Assembly: GCF_040712315.1 (NCBI RefSeq)
Contig: NC_134013.1
Coordinates: 3,383,001-3,447,000 of the forward strand
Reading direction: 5' to 3'
From: Castanea sativa
Lineage: Eukaryota; Streptophyta; Magnoliopsida; Fagales; Fagaceae
Length of the DNA: 64,000 bases
Part shown: piece by piece, positions 11,435 to 22,412 of the stretch
Layout of the letters: each line of letters starts with the position of its first letter
How positions within the stretch are numbered: the stretch's first letter is position 1
The notes under the pieces: model-generated
What the model saw: the letters and a program-made list of their open reading frames with translations, nothing else
Database searches by the model: none
What the model was told of the DNA's origin: nothing
Translations under genes and position numbers: made by a program

Positions 11435-12429
11435 ACTTAGCTTTTTCTTTTTTGTTGTAAATTTAAGCTAATTTCCAGACAATTTTTTATGCCCGTTTGT
11501 TTTTGGGCTTTTGCTTATAAAAACTTTACTTTATTTGTAGTATTTTACACCCGTCACTTTTAGTATATATGTGTTGCTTTTTATTTGGTGTGTATGTCTA
11601 TCCTTTGCACTTGTATATATGTTAGGATACGTTTGTACTTGGTAAATTAGGGCAAATCCATCCACTTAAGGTGTCTTTAGACCTATCTTCTTTAATGGTT
11701 TCAAACCATCTTTTTGGCACTCGTCCTAGTAAATTCATGTTGGATCAATCATGGATCCGTCTACTTGTGGATTTTACTAGTTCATTTATTGGTGGGTTTT
11801 CATTCTCATGAAATAAAATCATCCTTTTATGGACTTAACTATGGATCTGTCCACTTGTGGACTTGGTATTGACTTATCCTCGTGGGTGGACTCGTCTACT
11901 TAGTCGCAAACCCATCCACTTAATAACCTCGTCCACTTTGTGGGCCTACAATATTCATCCAATTTGTGGTCTTAGAAGTAGGTTCGTCCACTTTGTGGAC
12001 TTACATCAAACTTGTCTACTTTGTAGACTTCGTAATAGGCCCGTCCACTTTGTGGACTTAGGCTCGTCTACTTTGTAGACTTGGTAATAATTTTGTCCAG
12101 TTTATGGACTTATATTGAACTCGTCTATTTTGTAGACTTGGTAATAGGCCCGTCCACTTTGTGGACTTATAAACGTAGTTTTGTAAAGGCAAACATACAC
12201 ATTGGTTATTTCTTAATAACTCCTCTTAATGTGATGGATGCATATAAGTAGAAAATTGTTCAGAAAAGAATAAAACTCAGCCCGTTGGGCTTAAAAAGTA
12301 CTATAGGATAAGTAAACTAAGATAAATGACTAAAAGAAATAAACTGGAAATGAGAAATAGCATTCTTCATGCTGTCTTTTACTGGTAGTACTTCCTGAAA
12401 TGCTTGGCATTCCATGGATGGCATAGCTT
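11435..12429. repeat. G1 spacer with tandem mini-hairpin repeats
   Basis: From about 11690 to 12175 a 20-50 base unit recurs containing gtccactttgtggac or gtctactttgtagac, linked by words like ttggtaataggccc. Each core is a 6-bp stem with a ttt loop, and the C-G and T-A versions differ at paired positions. The flanks (11435-11690 and 12180-12429) are T-rich or A-rich and noncoding. The minus strand of this part is the region after integrase. Confidence 0.8.
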
Positions 12430-13386
12430 CTACTTGTTAAGTGTCTCCAAGTGGTAGGTGCCTTTCCTTAGCCATGACGTGATTCTGTAGGGTCTTTCCC
12501 AGTTTGGGTCGAGCTTTCCTTGCCCGGGGTCTCTGGCAGCGCCCATCACTTTCCTCAAGACGAGGTCTCCAACTTTGAAGTCTCGATGTTTGACTTGGGA
12601 GTTATAGTGTTTGGCCATGAGGTCCTGGTATCGTGCGAGTCTCAGTTCCGCTGTTGCCCTAACCTTGTCAACTAGGTCAAGCTGTAGACATATGGCCTCA
12701 TCGTTCCTACCTTCGTCTTAATTGTCCACCCTGTAGCTCATAAGCCCGACCTCAGCTAGGATGACCGCCTCACTTCCGTATGCCAGTCGAAATGGAGTTT
12801 CTCCTGTGGGGGTTTTAGCTATCGTCCTATACGCCCATAGTACACTAGGCAACTCCTCTGGCCATACACCCTTTGCCCCCTCGAGCCGAGTCTTGATGAG
12901 TCGAAGCAAGGATCGGTTCGTGACCTCAACTTGTCCATTGGCTTGAGGATAGGCAGGGGAGGAGTAGTGGTTCCTGATCCCTAACTGTGAGTAAAAGTCT
13001 CTGAAGAAGTCATTGTCAAATTGCTTCCCGTTGTTTGAGACCAAGTCCCTAGGGATTCCGTACCTACAAATGATGCTCTTACAAATAAAGCTTCGTACGT
13101 TCTTCTCTGTGATGGTGGCCAGGGCTTCAGCTTCTACCCATTTAGTGAAGTAGTATATGCCAACTATTAGGAACTTCAATTGTCTTACTATTATCGGGAA
13201 TGGGTCCGTGATGTCCAGTCCCCATTGAGCGAATGGCCACAGAGCTGTTATTGGGGTCAACTCTTTTGTCGGCTGTCTGATGATGTTGCTGAACCTTTGA
13301 CATTTGTTGCAGGCTTTGACATAAATCTGGGCATCCTTCTCTATAGTCGGCCAGTAATATCCAGCCCGAATCAATTTATGCACCAA
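12430..13386 (-). pseudogene. G1 integrase, broken
   Basis: The minus-strand frame has the zinc-binding end (HKLIRAGYYWP then CNKC) and the catalytic core with GLDITDPFP, FTKWVEAEA and ANGQVE. The second catalytic Asp is lost: VSNNGKQF instead of VSDNG. A stop near 12718 separates the C-terminal part (12430-12618, VGDLVLRKV, PNWERPYRI). The sequence aligns with the intact G2 integrase. Integrase would insert the cDNA into the genome; this copy cannot. Confidence 0.85.
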
Positions 13387-13668
13387 CGATCACAACCCTA
13401 AGTGGTTGCCGCAAATCCCCTTGTGTACTTCTCTCATGACATAATCCGCTTCTTCGAGGCCTAAACATCTCAAGTACGGTCGGGAGAAACCCCTCTTATA
13501 CAAGACTTCCTTTTTCAAAACAAATCGCGCTACCTGAACCTTTAACTTTCTTATGGCTTCCTTCCCGTCAGATAGCGTGCCGTCCTTTAAGTAAGAAACT
13601 AAAGTGGTGGTCTAATTGCTTTCAAAACCTGTTTCCTGCACATCAATGACATCTATCTATGGCAAGAG

Positions 13669-14090
13669 CTAAATAAAGGAGAGTACCTTGTCGGTGGTGA
13701 TCATGTATTTTGCTGATGCGGCCTTGGCAAGATGGTCAGCTTGCTTGTTCTTTCCCCTTGGGATTTGAACGATCTTGGCCTGTAGCTTGTTTACCTTTCT
13801 CTTTGCTTGCTCCAAGTACTTCTTCATCCTTTCGCCCTTACATTCATAATCACCATTTACTTGGTTTGTGACGACCTGGGAGTCGCAATGGATAACCATA
13901 CTCGCAACCCCTACTGCCTTAGCGAGATCTAATCCTACTATTAGGGTCTCATACATTGCTTCTTTGTTAGTCGTAGGGAAGTTGAGACGAATCATGCATT
14001 CGATCTCGTCCCCATTTGGAGAATGAAGTACAATGCCTGCTCCACCAACTTGTCTATTGGACGACCCGTCAATGTCTATACTCCATTGTG
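13669..14090 (-). pseudogene. G1 archaeal-type second RNase H (aRNH)
   Basis: Reading the minus strand, DIDGSS near 14065 supplies the first Asp, NKEAMYE the Glu, HCDSQVV the second Asp and ADHLAK the last. Such an extra RNase H after the RT-linked one is specific to the plant Tat lineage. The frame is open for 108 residues after 13995. Upstream and downstream stops break the polyprotein. The stretch 13387-13668 links it to the integrase and is frameshifted. Confidence 0.75.
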
Positions 14091-14149
14091 GATACTCTCC
14101 TGCCCCCTGGCTTTCTACGTTAATGAACTAAGCAATAAAATCAGCAATT

Positions 14150-14503
14150 ACCTACCCCTTGATGGTGGTACACGGGTTGTATTGTATATCGAATTCACTT
14201 AACTCTACCGCCAACAATTCCATCAATCTGGCGGCTTAAGGATACTCATCGCACGCCGTAGGGGTTTGTCGGTCAAAACGACCACCGTGTGAGCTTGGAA
14301 GTATGGCTTGAGCTTACAGGCTACGAAACAAAGGCGAGTTTTTCCATTGGTGGGTATCTTTCCTCTGGGCCTCTGAGTGCCTGGCTTATGTAGTACATGG
14401 GTCTCTGCACCTTGTCTTCCTCCCTGACTAAGACCGTGCTAACGGCAACTGGGGATACTACCAAGTAAAGGAATAGCTCTTCCCCAGGCTGGGAAGGGCT
14501 CAA
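14150..14503 (-). pseudogene. G1 RT-linked RNase H, fragment
   Basis: The minus-strand frame has LYLVVSPVAVSTVLVREE and RYPPMEKLAF, the start of the gypsy RNase H. It stops at 14321 and continues frameshifted to about 14150. The G2 counterpart is 50773-51170. Confidence 0.75.
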
Positions 14504-14548
14504 CGACGGAGGAGACGAAAGGTAGACCTTCAGGTCTTCGAATTCCTA

Positions 14549-14942
14549 CTAACACTCTATTGTCCATTCAAAAGATTTCTTCAATGTGCGGAAGAAAGGT
14601 AGACACTTATCTATCGCTCTAAATACAAACCTATTCAACACGGCTACTTTACCATTGAGGCTTTGTACTTCTTCCACGTTCTTCGGGGGTGTCATCTCTA
14701 GTATGGCCCGAATCTTGTCCAGGTTGGCCTCGATACCCCTCTGAGACACCATGAATCCTAGGAACTTTCCTCCTGTCACTCCGAATGCACACTTGTTTGG
14801 GTTGAGCTTCATATTGTAAGAGTGAAGGGTGTCGAAATTTTCCCTGAGATCTTCCAAGTGATCGTCCTCCCTTCAGCTTTTTACCAGCATGTCATCGACG
14901 TAGACTTGAACATTTCTCCCAATTTTCCATGCAAACATCTTG
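14549..14942 (-). pseudogene. G1 reverse transcriptase, C-terminal part
   Basis: The active-site YVDD is encoded at 14891-14902 on the minus strand and is intact. A frameshift follows, then the thumb/connection region (KLNPNKCAFGV, GKFLGFMVSQRGIEAN). The fold is cut at 14942 by the inserted solo LTR. Confidence 0.85.
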
Positions 14943-15938
14943 TGTTAAGGACATATTTTATGTAGTTGGCTAATCTTTTGACAAAACGCACTTTACTTGT
15001 ATTTGGGTAGATCTAGGATGTGTTTAATACTTTAAAGAACATGTTGTTCAAGTTTAGTATTAAAGCCATGAAGATTGGACCAAGAAACAAGTAAATATAA
15101 AGTGTTCACTAAAGCTGGACAGATAGCTAGACACCTGCGGACACCTGCTCGATAGCTGCTCGACAGATAACTATCTATCGAGGTTTAATAAGGCTCAACA
15201 CCTGCTATCTATCGAGGTATCTATCGAGGTTACAGAAATTCAGATTTTCAAATCTAATTTTTGGCCCATGTTTTTGTATTTGTGTAGGGTTTCTTTTCTC
15301 ACAACCCTAGGCATATATAAGGCTTATTTTAGAGGCCGTCACATAAAAGAATACAAGGAGAACATATGAAAAAGGTGACCGAAGCCTTACTCTCTCTTAA
15401 AGAAGCTACTGCGTCTTTGCGCCTTAGGGTTTTGTAACCGAGTGCTTCTTGATCTTCATTATTAATAAAGTGAAGAACTTTGCAGCCAACATTCTTCTTT
15501 CTTAAGTTGGTGAGTGAGTCACGTACTAGGATTCGTGCAAAGGTGTTAGACACGTACTAGGATCCGTGCATCAAAGGGTGGCGTTCATATATTGAAGAGT
15601 TCAGAGGTTCTGAAGTGGTAGAAGGTTTCTGCTGTGACTTCATCTGCGGGGATTGTAGAGTCTAAGGACAAATGTTTTGTACTAGATCTGAAACTTCTCT
15701 TTACTATAGTGAATTGCTTTTCAAGAAGGTTTCCCCCCAGGTTTTTTACTATAAAACTAGTTGGTTTCATTGATTTTCCTGGGTCATCATATCTTGTCTT
15801 ATTTATTTTTCTGCTGCATTATTTGTGACATGATATTAATGTTTGTTTGTTTTAACAAGTTTATTCATAATAAACCTAATTAACAACTTGGGTTTAAAAC
15901 TTGTTAATTCTATCAACCGGGGTCTAAATTTCCCAATA
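14943..15938 (+). mobile_element. Solo LTR, type A, inside G1 reverse transcriptase
   Basis: A 996-bp copy of the copia LTR (TGTTAAGGACATA ... tttcccaata) is flanked by a perfect tcttg duplication (14938-14942 and 15939-15943). The reverse transcriptase sequence resumes on both sides. No internal region remains. It is closer in length to the 5' LTR at 1266-2281 than a fragment would be, so it is essentially full. Confidence 0.95.
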
Positions 15939-15943
15939 TCTTG

Positions 15944-16713
15944 TTCATGAGCCTCTGATATGTTGTGCCCGCATTTTTTAAGCTGAATGGCATGAACTTG
16001 TAACAAAAAAAGGCCCTGGCTAGTTATGAATGAAGTCTTCTCCTAATTAGCTTCGTCTATTTGGATTTGATTATACCCTGAAAACGCGTCCATGAAGCTC
16101 AGAACTGGTGTTAAGCCATAGAGTCCACCAGGATGTCGACCCGTAGGAGGGGGTAGCTATCTTTGGGGCATGCTTTGTTCAAGTCTGTGAAATCTACGTA
16201 CATCCTCCATTTTCCATTGCTCTTCTTGACCATCACAACGTTTGCCAACCAGTCAAGGTACTAAACTTCCCTAATGAAACTTGCCTCTTGTAACTTGCGG
16301 ACCTCTTTCGCCATAGCCCAGTCTCTTTCTTGGGCAAACACCCGTTTCTTATGACGGACGAGTGGAAAGGAAGGCAACCCATTCAACCTGTGCACCATGA
16401 CTGACGGGTCAATTCCTGGCATGTCTTTGTTGCTCCAAGCGAATATGTTCGGATTTTCTTTGAGGAAAGTTGTGAGCGCTTGACGGACCATCGGGCTTGC
16501 AAGGGTGCCGATCTTGGTTGTTCGTTCTAGTCGGGAATTGTCAAGAAGTATCTCTTCAATTCTTTCAATGGGCACCGCCATTGTCTGATGTTCTTCTATG
16601 CTCATGGCTTGGAGATGGTCGTCCATTTCCATCATAGCTACATAACACTTGCGTGCAGCTACTTGATCTCCACGCAACTCCCCTACTCCATAGTCAGTAG
16701 GGAATTTGATCAT
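15944..16713 (-). pseudogene. G1 reverse transcriptase, N-terminal part
   Basis: The minus strand shows NPNIFAWSNKDMPGIDPSV and then, after a stop at 16261, ANVVMVKKSNGKWRM and DLNKACPKDSYP, the fingers region of gypsy RT. Several stops follow up to the solo LTR. It aligns with G2 49831-50376. Confidence 0.85.
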
Positions 16714-17035
16714 TAAATATTAGATTGAGGTTATAGCCTTCCACGAATTGAGGTAGGCCGTCCTATGATGATGTTGTCGAAACCCTCATTCCTCCAAAAC
16801 CAACAAGCGGAGCATTCGTCGGAACCAGTCGCTCCCTGCCAATCCCCATCTGCTAGAATGCGGGGTAGTAGAAGATGTCAGTCAAGCTGCCGTTGTCAAC
16901 CAGAACCCAGTGCATGTTGTAGTCTCCTGCTAGTATGCTTACAACAAGTGCATCGTCATATGGGTGGTAAAGACATCGTGCATCTTCTTCCAAGAATCCG
17001 ATGAAGGGGTTGTCGATCCGCGCCATCTTGGGCAC
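16714..17035 (-). pseudogene. G1 aspartic protease, broken
   Basis: The minus-strand frame contains LVDNGSLTDIFYYP, the Asp-Asn-Gly-Ser active-site form used by Tat proteases. G2 has IDNGSSADILYYP. The remainder is frameshifted before 16713. Protease would cut the polyprotein. Confidence 0.75.
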
Positions 17036-17150
17036 TGAACCCGTCAGCTTAATGTTCTAAACCATCTTGAGGTAAGTCTTAGGGGCCTCTTTTGAAGACC
17101 TAGCAGTCGCAGTGCCTCCTACGATCATCCTTATATCTCCTATAGGTGGT

Positions 17151-18502
17151 CTAAGGCGCTTGTTCTCCCGTCAGGGAGCCTGTTCCCGTGGTGGGTCCTT
17201 TATCCTTGCTGAAAAACCTCTGCAGCTTATCTTGCCTGATAAGAGCTTCTATTTGTTGCTTCAAGTCGTAGCAGTTAGCTGTGTCATAGTCGTGATCACG
17301 GTGGAAGTGGCAATATTTGTCCATTGACCTATTGTTAAGATCTCCCTTCAGCTTGCCAAGAAAGGTCAAGGCTCCTTCATCCTTAATTTGCATCAGCACT
17401 TGGTCAATCAGGGTAGTCAACGAGGTGAAGCTTGTGAACTTCCCCACAGGTGGTATGTAGCGTCTGTCCTCCCACCGTTCTCTGGTTCTAGCCATCTTCC
17501 GCCTCCTATCCGACTGTATGTCTTCCTGTCTTTCCCTTTTCTTGGGCTTCTCTTCTCAGGCCAGTAGCGCATCTTCCACATTCATGTACTCGGTCGCCCT
17601 GTAAACCACCTCTAACATGGTCTTAGGGTCATTCTTATATAGAGAAAATAGGAACTTACCCTTCCGTAGCCCATTGGTGAACGCCGCTACGAGTATCTTA
17701 TTGTCTGCTTCGTCAATTGAGGGGACCTCCTTGTTAAAGCAAGTTATGTAAGACCTTAGCGTCTCATCTTCCCGCTGCTTAATGTTCATCAAGCATACGA
17801 TGGATTTCTTATACTTATACCCCCCGGTAAAGTGCAAGGCGAATTGGGCGCTCAACTCCGTGAAATTACCAATGGAGTTAGGCATTAGCTTACTGAACCA
17901 GATCCTTACAGGTCCCTTCAGCGTGGTAGGGAAGGCTCTATACATGATCTCGTCCGGCACCTTTGAAGGTGCATCAAGGTCTTAAAAGACTCCAAGTGAT
18001 CTAAGGGGTCCTTTAACCCGTCATAACGTTCCACCTGCGGCATACGAAACTTCGATGGAAGGGGGAATAAAGTGATAGACGTTGTGAATGGCAAGTCAGT
18101 TCGCTGGACCAAGTCGTCAAGGTCGCTAGACCCTCGTTCTTTGAGGGCGTTCATCATAAAGTCCATCTGCTCCTTCATCATCTGCATCTCAGCGACTATA
18201 TGAGGTGGGACGGTATCGGTGACAGATGGCCGGCTCGTGTCCTGTCGTTCCAGCCTGCTTGGAGCGTTGCTACCTTCTAGCCCCTCCTGGTTCCTTCTCT
18301 CAGCGCTGGTGCCTTCTTGGTCTTCCTCCTGAATGTTAGCGCTCGCATTCCTTTGGCGCAACTATTCTTCCAAGTCATGGTTTTGTTTGGTGAGACGTTC
18401 CACGATGACAGCTAGAGTTTGGACCTGTCTCTCGAATGCGGTCGTGCGTGGTTCGTCTCCTTGAGCGTTGTTGGTGGTCGTCATCGAGCGAGTAAGTACC
18501 AT
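17151..18502 (-). pseudogene. G1 gag, broken
   Basis: ATG at 18502 (MVLTRSMTTT) starts gag 71 bases inside the 5' LTR. The core (about 17560-17960) has AFPTTLKGPVRIWFSKL and FNKEVPSIDEADNK, the Retrotrans_gag fold. The end (about 17151-17495) has the nucleic-acid-binding YCHFHRDHDYDTANC. In-frame stops at 18362 and about 17556 and a frameshift near 17940 break it. It is homologous to G2 gag. Confidence 0.85.
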
Positions 18503-18553
18503 GCAACTCTTTATCCGGGAAGCGATAGCACGGCTTTTCAAGTCGCTAAAATT

Positions 18554-18571
18554 TCCCACAGATGGCGCCAA
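18554..18571 (-). other. Primer-binding site of G1
   Basis: On the minus strand this reads tggcgccatctgtgggaa, two bases from the 5' LTR. TGGCGCC-type sites are common in Tat/Athila elements. The priming tRNA is not certain to me. Confidence 0.75.
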
Positions 18572-18573
18572 TT

Positions 18574-19176
18574 GATGATGCCTAAAATTGTCAGTAAACC
18601 ATACAGCCCTCACGTGCCCTCGATAAGAACCTGCACAACACAAAAGTTGAAGACCTTAAGAGAAGTACGGATGTTGTACCAGCCGAATACCCTCCAACAG
18701 TCAAGTTAGAGGAATCTCTTGTTCACAACTCTAAAGTATCAAAGCTGGGGTGAATTATGCGTACCTTTGGTTTGTGAGGGTTTTGGGGTTTTTATAGTAG
18801 TATAGGGCCGAAATCCATGCCTTGGTCCAGAAGTTCTTTCCTTATAAGAAAGAACTTCTTTAATCCGCGTATCTTCCGGAATCCTTTACTTATAGGAGTC
18901 TTCTTGATTAGAGATAAGCATGGGGCACAAGATGTCTCCTTATACACGTATTTGTGGAGACCAAGTAAGGCCACGTAGAATCCGTTAAAGGTTTATATAT
19001 CCCCTTCAACTTATCCCCGTCAGCTTTCCATTTCCTCGTCCTAAGTACGGTTGTCAGCTTCGGGGTAAAGCCATAGACCTTACACTGTTGTCGTCTCTTA
19101 TGAGTAATGCTGACGAGATGGTTGTGTCTGTCACCTTTTCTTTCAACAAGGGTTAATTACAAAATTATCCTTATCA
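18574..19176 (-). repeat. 5' LTR of G1
   Basis: It spans TGATGATGCC to ccttatca, with aataa duplicated outside. It pairs with 8039-8642. Confidence 0.92.
18789..18796 (-). promoter_or_regulatory. TATA box in the G1 5' LTR
   Basis: The minus strand reads TATAAAAA within actactataaaaacccc, upstream of gag. The other LTR has the same block near 8257-8264. Confidence 0.6.
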
Positions 19177-20487
19177 AATAATTTTATAATTTATAAGAAC
19201 AAAAAATGGTTTTGAAATTCAAATGTGGCAATCCAAGTAAGGCTTGTTTTTAACAGATGATAAGATCCTCAGATTTTTTTTTTTTTTTAATTATAACAAT
19301 CCTCAACTTTAATGATAAAAAAAGGAAAAAAAAAAACTATTTTAGTACTTAGTAGTAGAATTTTTTACATGAAGCGAGACCTCAAAATCTCATTCTTCAG
19401 CACGTTCAGTACTCTCGGTTGAATGACAGTGCAAAGTCACAACAGCATAGCTTAGAACTTGCAGCAGAAATGATTAAATTTAAAAAATTTTAAAAAAAAA
19501 ACAGAAAAAGAAAGATATTATCTTTTTTTTTTTTTTTTGCTGAATAAGAAAGATATTATCTTTGATCATATCTTTTCCACCCTTCAATCAAGCAGATGTT
19601 ATGAATCTTGAGAGGCATCTCTCAACTACCTGATCAAGACAAGTTGAGTCTGGTCTATTTGGACTTAGTCACTTATTTTGTTCCCCACTACCCAGATCAA
19701 GACAAGTTGACTCTGGTCTAAGTTTAATTGCAATAGGAGAATTTTTAATTCTACAGCCCACCCTTAGAAAAAATAAAAACACCCACATATCATAGTCTTA
19801 ATATTTTTAGCATTTTTTATATTTAAAATTTAAAATAGAGACTTTTTTTTTTTTAAATCGAGACAAGTTGAACTTAGACTTCTTCTTTTTTAAATCGAGT
19901 GTTTGGTAAAAGCTATTAAAAAATGTTTTTTTTTTTAACCAAGTATTTGGCTAGTACTTATAAAAGTGGCAATTTGAGTTATAAATTATCAAAAAGGACA
20001 ATGTATGTATAAGAGAGTTTATTTCATAAGTAAATCAACTACTTAATATTAATACTTACTCAAAAAAAACTACTTAATAATAATAATAATGATAATAATA
20101 ATAATAAATAAATAATATATATTATTGGTATTATTTTAATTATGTTTGTGTTTAGTTTTTTTCAATGTTATTAATTATGTTTCGGACTACGTTTCAATAG
20201 AATAGAATATTTCGATACCGGTCTATTTCGGTGTACCGTTTCAGAATGTTTCGGGTTCTAAAAAAAATTCTTATACAACATAATATATATATAGAGTGAA
20301 GTGGATTAAAAAACTAAGTGAATATTATTTTCACTTATTAATTGTGGCATTTTTGTAAATAAAGAAGAATCCAAGATTTTTTTTTTTTTTTTAACTTGAA
20401 GCTTCCTAGAAGTGTCCTACTCTCTCTTCACTACTTGACAAGTATTTACTTTATTTCTATTCACCTTTAGTCTTTCCTTCGAATAAT
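19177..20487 (+). repeat. Duplicated kinase 5' flank, unit A (continuation) with extra AT-rich insert
   Basis: From 19177 to about 19800 it aligns with unit B (24590-25200) and unit C (37157-37620). From about 19930 to 20487 it carries sequence missing from unit B. This includes an ATT/AAT-rich microsatellite (20073-20125) and a short remnant near 20205-20260 (tcgataccggtctatttcgg) resembling the CCGGTA element at 62307-62889. No coding signal. Confidence 0.75.
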
Positions 20488-20608
20488 GCTTGTGCCATAA
20501 CTCTCCCACGTGGCGAGTTGTGAGTGGTAAAAGAGGTGATGGTGAGTCCATATGGGGTCACCTCTCTACCACTCACAACTCGCCACGTGGGCGAGTTATG
20601 GCACAAGC
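20488..20608. repeat. Near-perfect 52-bp inverted repeat (hairpin)
   Basis: Arm 20488-20539 and arm 20558-20608 are complementary apart from about two or three positions, with an 18-base loop. The arms contain cccacgtggcgagttgtgag, which includes a G-box-like cacgtg. Right beside it (20612-20630) is a second palindrome gtgccactttaagtggcac. Unit B lacks the whole block. It could be a small fold-back MITE or a source of hairpin RNA. Confidence 0.9.
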
Positions 20609-20639
20609 TGTGCCACTTTAAGTGGCACTAGCACAGCTC

Positions 20640-21196
20640 CCTTCTTTCTCCTTCACAGACTTCTCCAATTTTTCTTTTTTCTTTTTTTCTTTTTTTTAAT
20701 GCATGCTCTTCATCTAGTTTAAGGAGAATCATGTTGCAGCTATCTTAGATTTTTCCTCACACCAAGCAACCATTCATTGGCAAGAGCCCAACAACCCTCT
20801 AGCAAAGGAAATTTCAAAGACAAAGATGGAGCTGAAGGAGAAACAATGGCTTTGGCTTTAGAGCCAATTGAAGGAGAAACAACGTGGCTTTGGAAAGAAC
20901 CATGGGCAATTTGGGGAATTCACCTAACTTTCAATGGTAACATAGAAACGAGCTTCAGAACTTTTTGCAATGAACAAAATTTCTCTTCAAACTAGTTTCG
21001 AGAGAAACCCATCAAATTCCTTGTGTATCTTTATATTGAGTGTGAATTTTGAAAATTCAATTACCACTGACTTGTGTGTTTCTTATTATATCCTTTATAC
21101 TTGCAAAATTTAAAAAAGTTCGAAGATCAATTGCTATGTCATCAAACAAATATTAAAATTTCAAGTTTTTATGATTTAAAATTGTATATAAAAAAA
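20640..21196 (+). repeat. Duplicated kinase 5' flank, unit A (continuation)
   Basis: It aligns with 25340-25915 of unit B, including the block from gcaagagcccaaca to gaaagaaccatgggcaattt. A 70-codon open frame here is also open for about 50 codons in unit B, but nearly all differences change the amino acid, so I do not call a gene. Confidence 0.75.
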
Positions 21197-22404
21197 GGCA
21201 AAAATGCAAAACTGGCCCTCTAACTTTCACATTTTTTTCATTTCAGTCCTCTATCTTTCAGTTTTGACAATTTAGTCCTCTAACTTTCAATTTTTGTCAA
21301 TGTAGGGCTCTGTTATATTTCTGTTAATGGCTGCCGTTAGGCCCACTGAAACGACGCCATTTTGCATTTTTTCTTATTCGAAATTTTTTTTAAAAATCTG
21401 GAAAAAAAAATTAAGGAATCAAAATAAAACAAAGAAGACCCAAATCCCTAACCCATCATCGATTCAGAACTCCATCAACGATTCAAAAATCATAGCCTTG
21501 CAATAGTTGGTACATGAACTAGGTGTAACTCATTCCTTGCTCCGATTCCAACCACTTTTTCACGCTCTCCTTCGCCATCATAGTCCCAACCCTAGCGTAC
21601 TTCCCCACACCTTTCAAAAAATCCAACAGCTTGACCTCCTTCCACCAATCGTAGTTGTTGAGGATGGCGGAGTTCTCGGAGAGGAATCTAGCGATGGTGG
21701 AATGAATGCCAAGGGTGTTTCGATGGAGAGAGTCGAGGTCGAGGTCGAGGTCGGGATGCTCGAGGAACTTGCCAAAGGGGTCACCAACGCTAGCGATGGC
21801 GCCGTAGATAAGGGTGACAGGCTAGTGGCCGAAGCGGTGGAACCAAAAGAGGACGATGAGGCCGAGGAGGTTGCCGAGGTGGAGAGATTGAGAGGTGGGG
21901 TCGAAATCGCAGTAAACTTTGAGAGCTGAGGAGGAGGAGGAGGACGGCGGCGTTGTGGAGGTCAAGGTTGGTTAGGGATTCGATGAGGCCGCATTGCTAG
22001 AGGATTTCAATGACATTGTTGTTGTTGTTGAGGCGAGGAGGAGAGGATTGGGATTGTGTGGAGGAGTGGTAGCAACAATAGGTGTAGGATTCTGAATCGT
22101 TGATGGGTTAGGGATTTGGCTCTTTCTTTGTTTTGTTTTGATTCAAGGGAGTCGTTCCCCTTAACTTTTTTTTTTTTTTCAAATTTTTCTTGTTTTTCTA
22201 AATTCCAAATTAAAAAAATAAAATAAAATAAAAAATGTAAAACGACGTTGTTTCAGTGGGTCTAACAGCAGCCACTAACATAAATGTAACGAAGCCCTAC
22301 ATTGACAAAAGTTGAAAGTTAGAGGTATGAATTGACAAAACTGAAAGTTGAAAGACTGAAATGAAAAAAAGTAAAAGTTAGAGGGTCAGTTTTGCATTTT
22401 TGCC
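21197..22404. mobile_element. Pack-MULE (Mutator-like, nonautonomous) carrying a host gene fragment
   Basis: Terminal inverted repeats of about 165 bp begin ggcaaaaatgcaaaactg at both ends (21197 and, reversed, 22404). An 8-bp duplication taaaaaaa (21189-21196, 22405-22412) flanks it; its low complexity weakens it, but unit B at about 25905-25915 shows the uninterrupted site. No transposase is present. The interior (about 21420-22140) is captured tyrosyl-tRNA synthetase sequence. Long terminal repeats plus 8-9 bp duplications plus host gene content define Pack-MULEs. Confidence 0.85.
21487..22040 (-). pseudogene. Captured tyrosyl-tRNA synthetase (organellar type) fragment
   Basis: Reading the minus strand from about 22020 gives NVIEIL, a stop, then GLIESLTN. 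In another frame follow VYCDFDPTSQSLHLGN, GDPFGKFLEHPDLD, NNYDWWKEVKLLDFL, RVGTMMAKESVKKWLES and finally YQLLQGYDF. These are landmark stretches of bacterial/organellar-type TyrRS; HLGN is the class I HIGH-type signature and the GDPFGK segment lies in the catalytic Rossmann fold. The parent enzyme charges tRNA-Tyr in plastids and mitochondria. This copy covers only the N-terminal catalytic half and has stops and frameshifts (for example a TAG after RFGH), so it cannot work as an enzyme. Confidence 0.85.
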
Positions 22405-22412
22405 TAAAAAAA

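Larger units (their letters stand above)
8039..19176 (-). mobile_element. Tat-clade Ty3/gypsy element G1, decayed, reverse orientation
   Basis: This 11.1 kb element has LTRs at 8039-8642 and 18574-19176 and a perfect target duplication aataa (8034-8038, 19177-19181). Units B and C show the empty site. Minus-strand order is gag, protease, reverse transcriptase, RNase H, a second archaeal-type RNase H, integrase, spacer, then a plus-strand (antisense) gene. The second RNase H and the antisense gene are known hallmarks of the plant Tat lineage. Every domain has stops or frameshifts, and a copia-type solo LTR interrupts the reverse transcriptase. LTRs differ at roughly 65 of 603 positions by eye. 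Confidence 0.93.

Noticed and set aside
11690..12175. Tandem repeats that could suggest a CRISPR-like array
   Set aside because: Units vary in length, lack uniform spacers and lie in a plant retrotransposon spacer.
20777..20995. 72-codon frame in unit A, partly open in unit B
   Set aside because: Starts with TTG, and nearly all A/B differences change the amino acid; no sign of selection for protein.
21507..21929. 140-codon plus-strand frame in the Pack-MULE
   Set aside because: It is the antisense of the captured TyrRS fragment, and its Val/Glu-rich composition reflects that.
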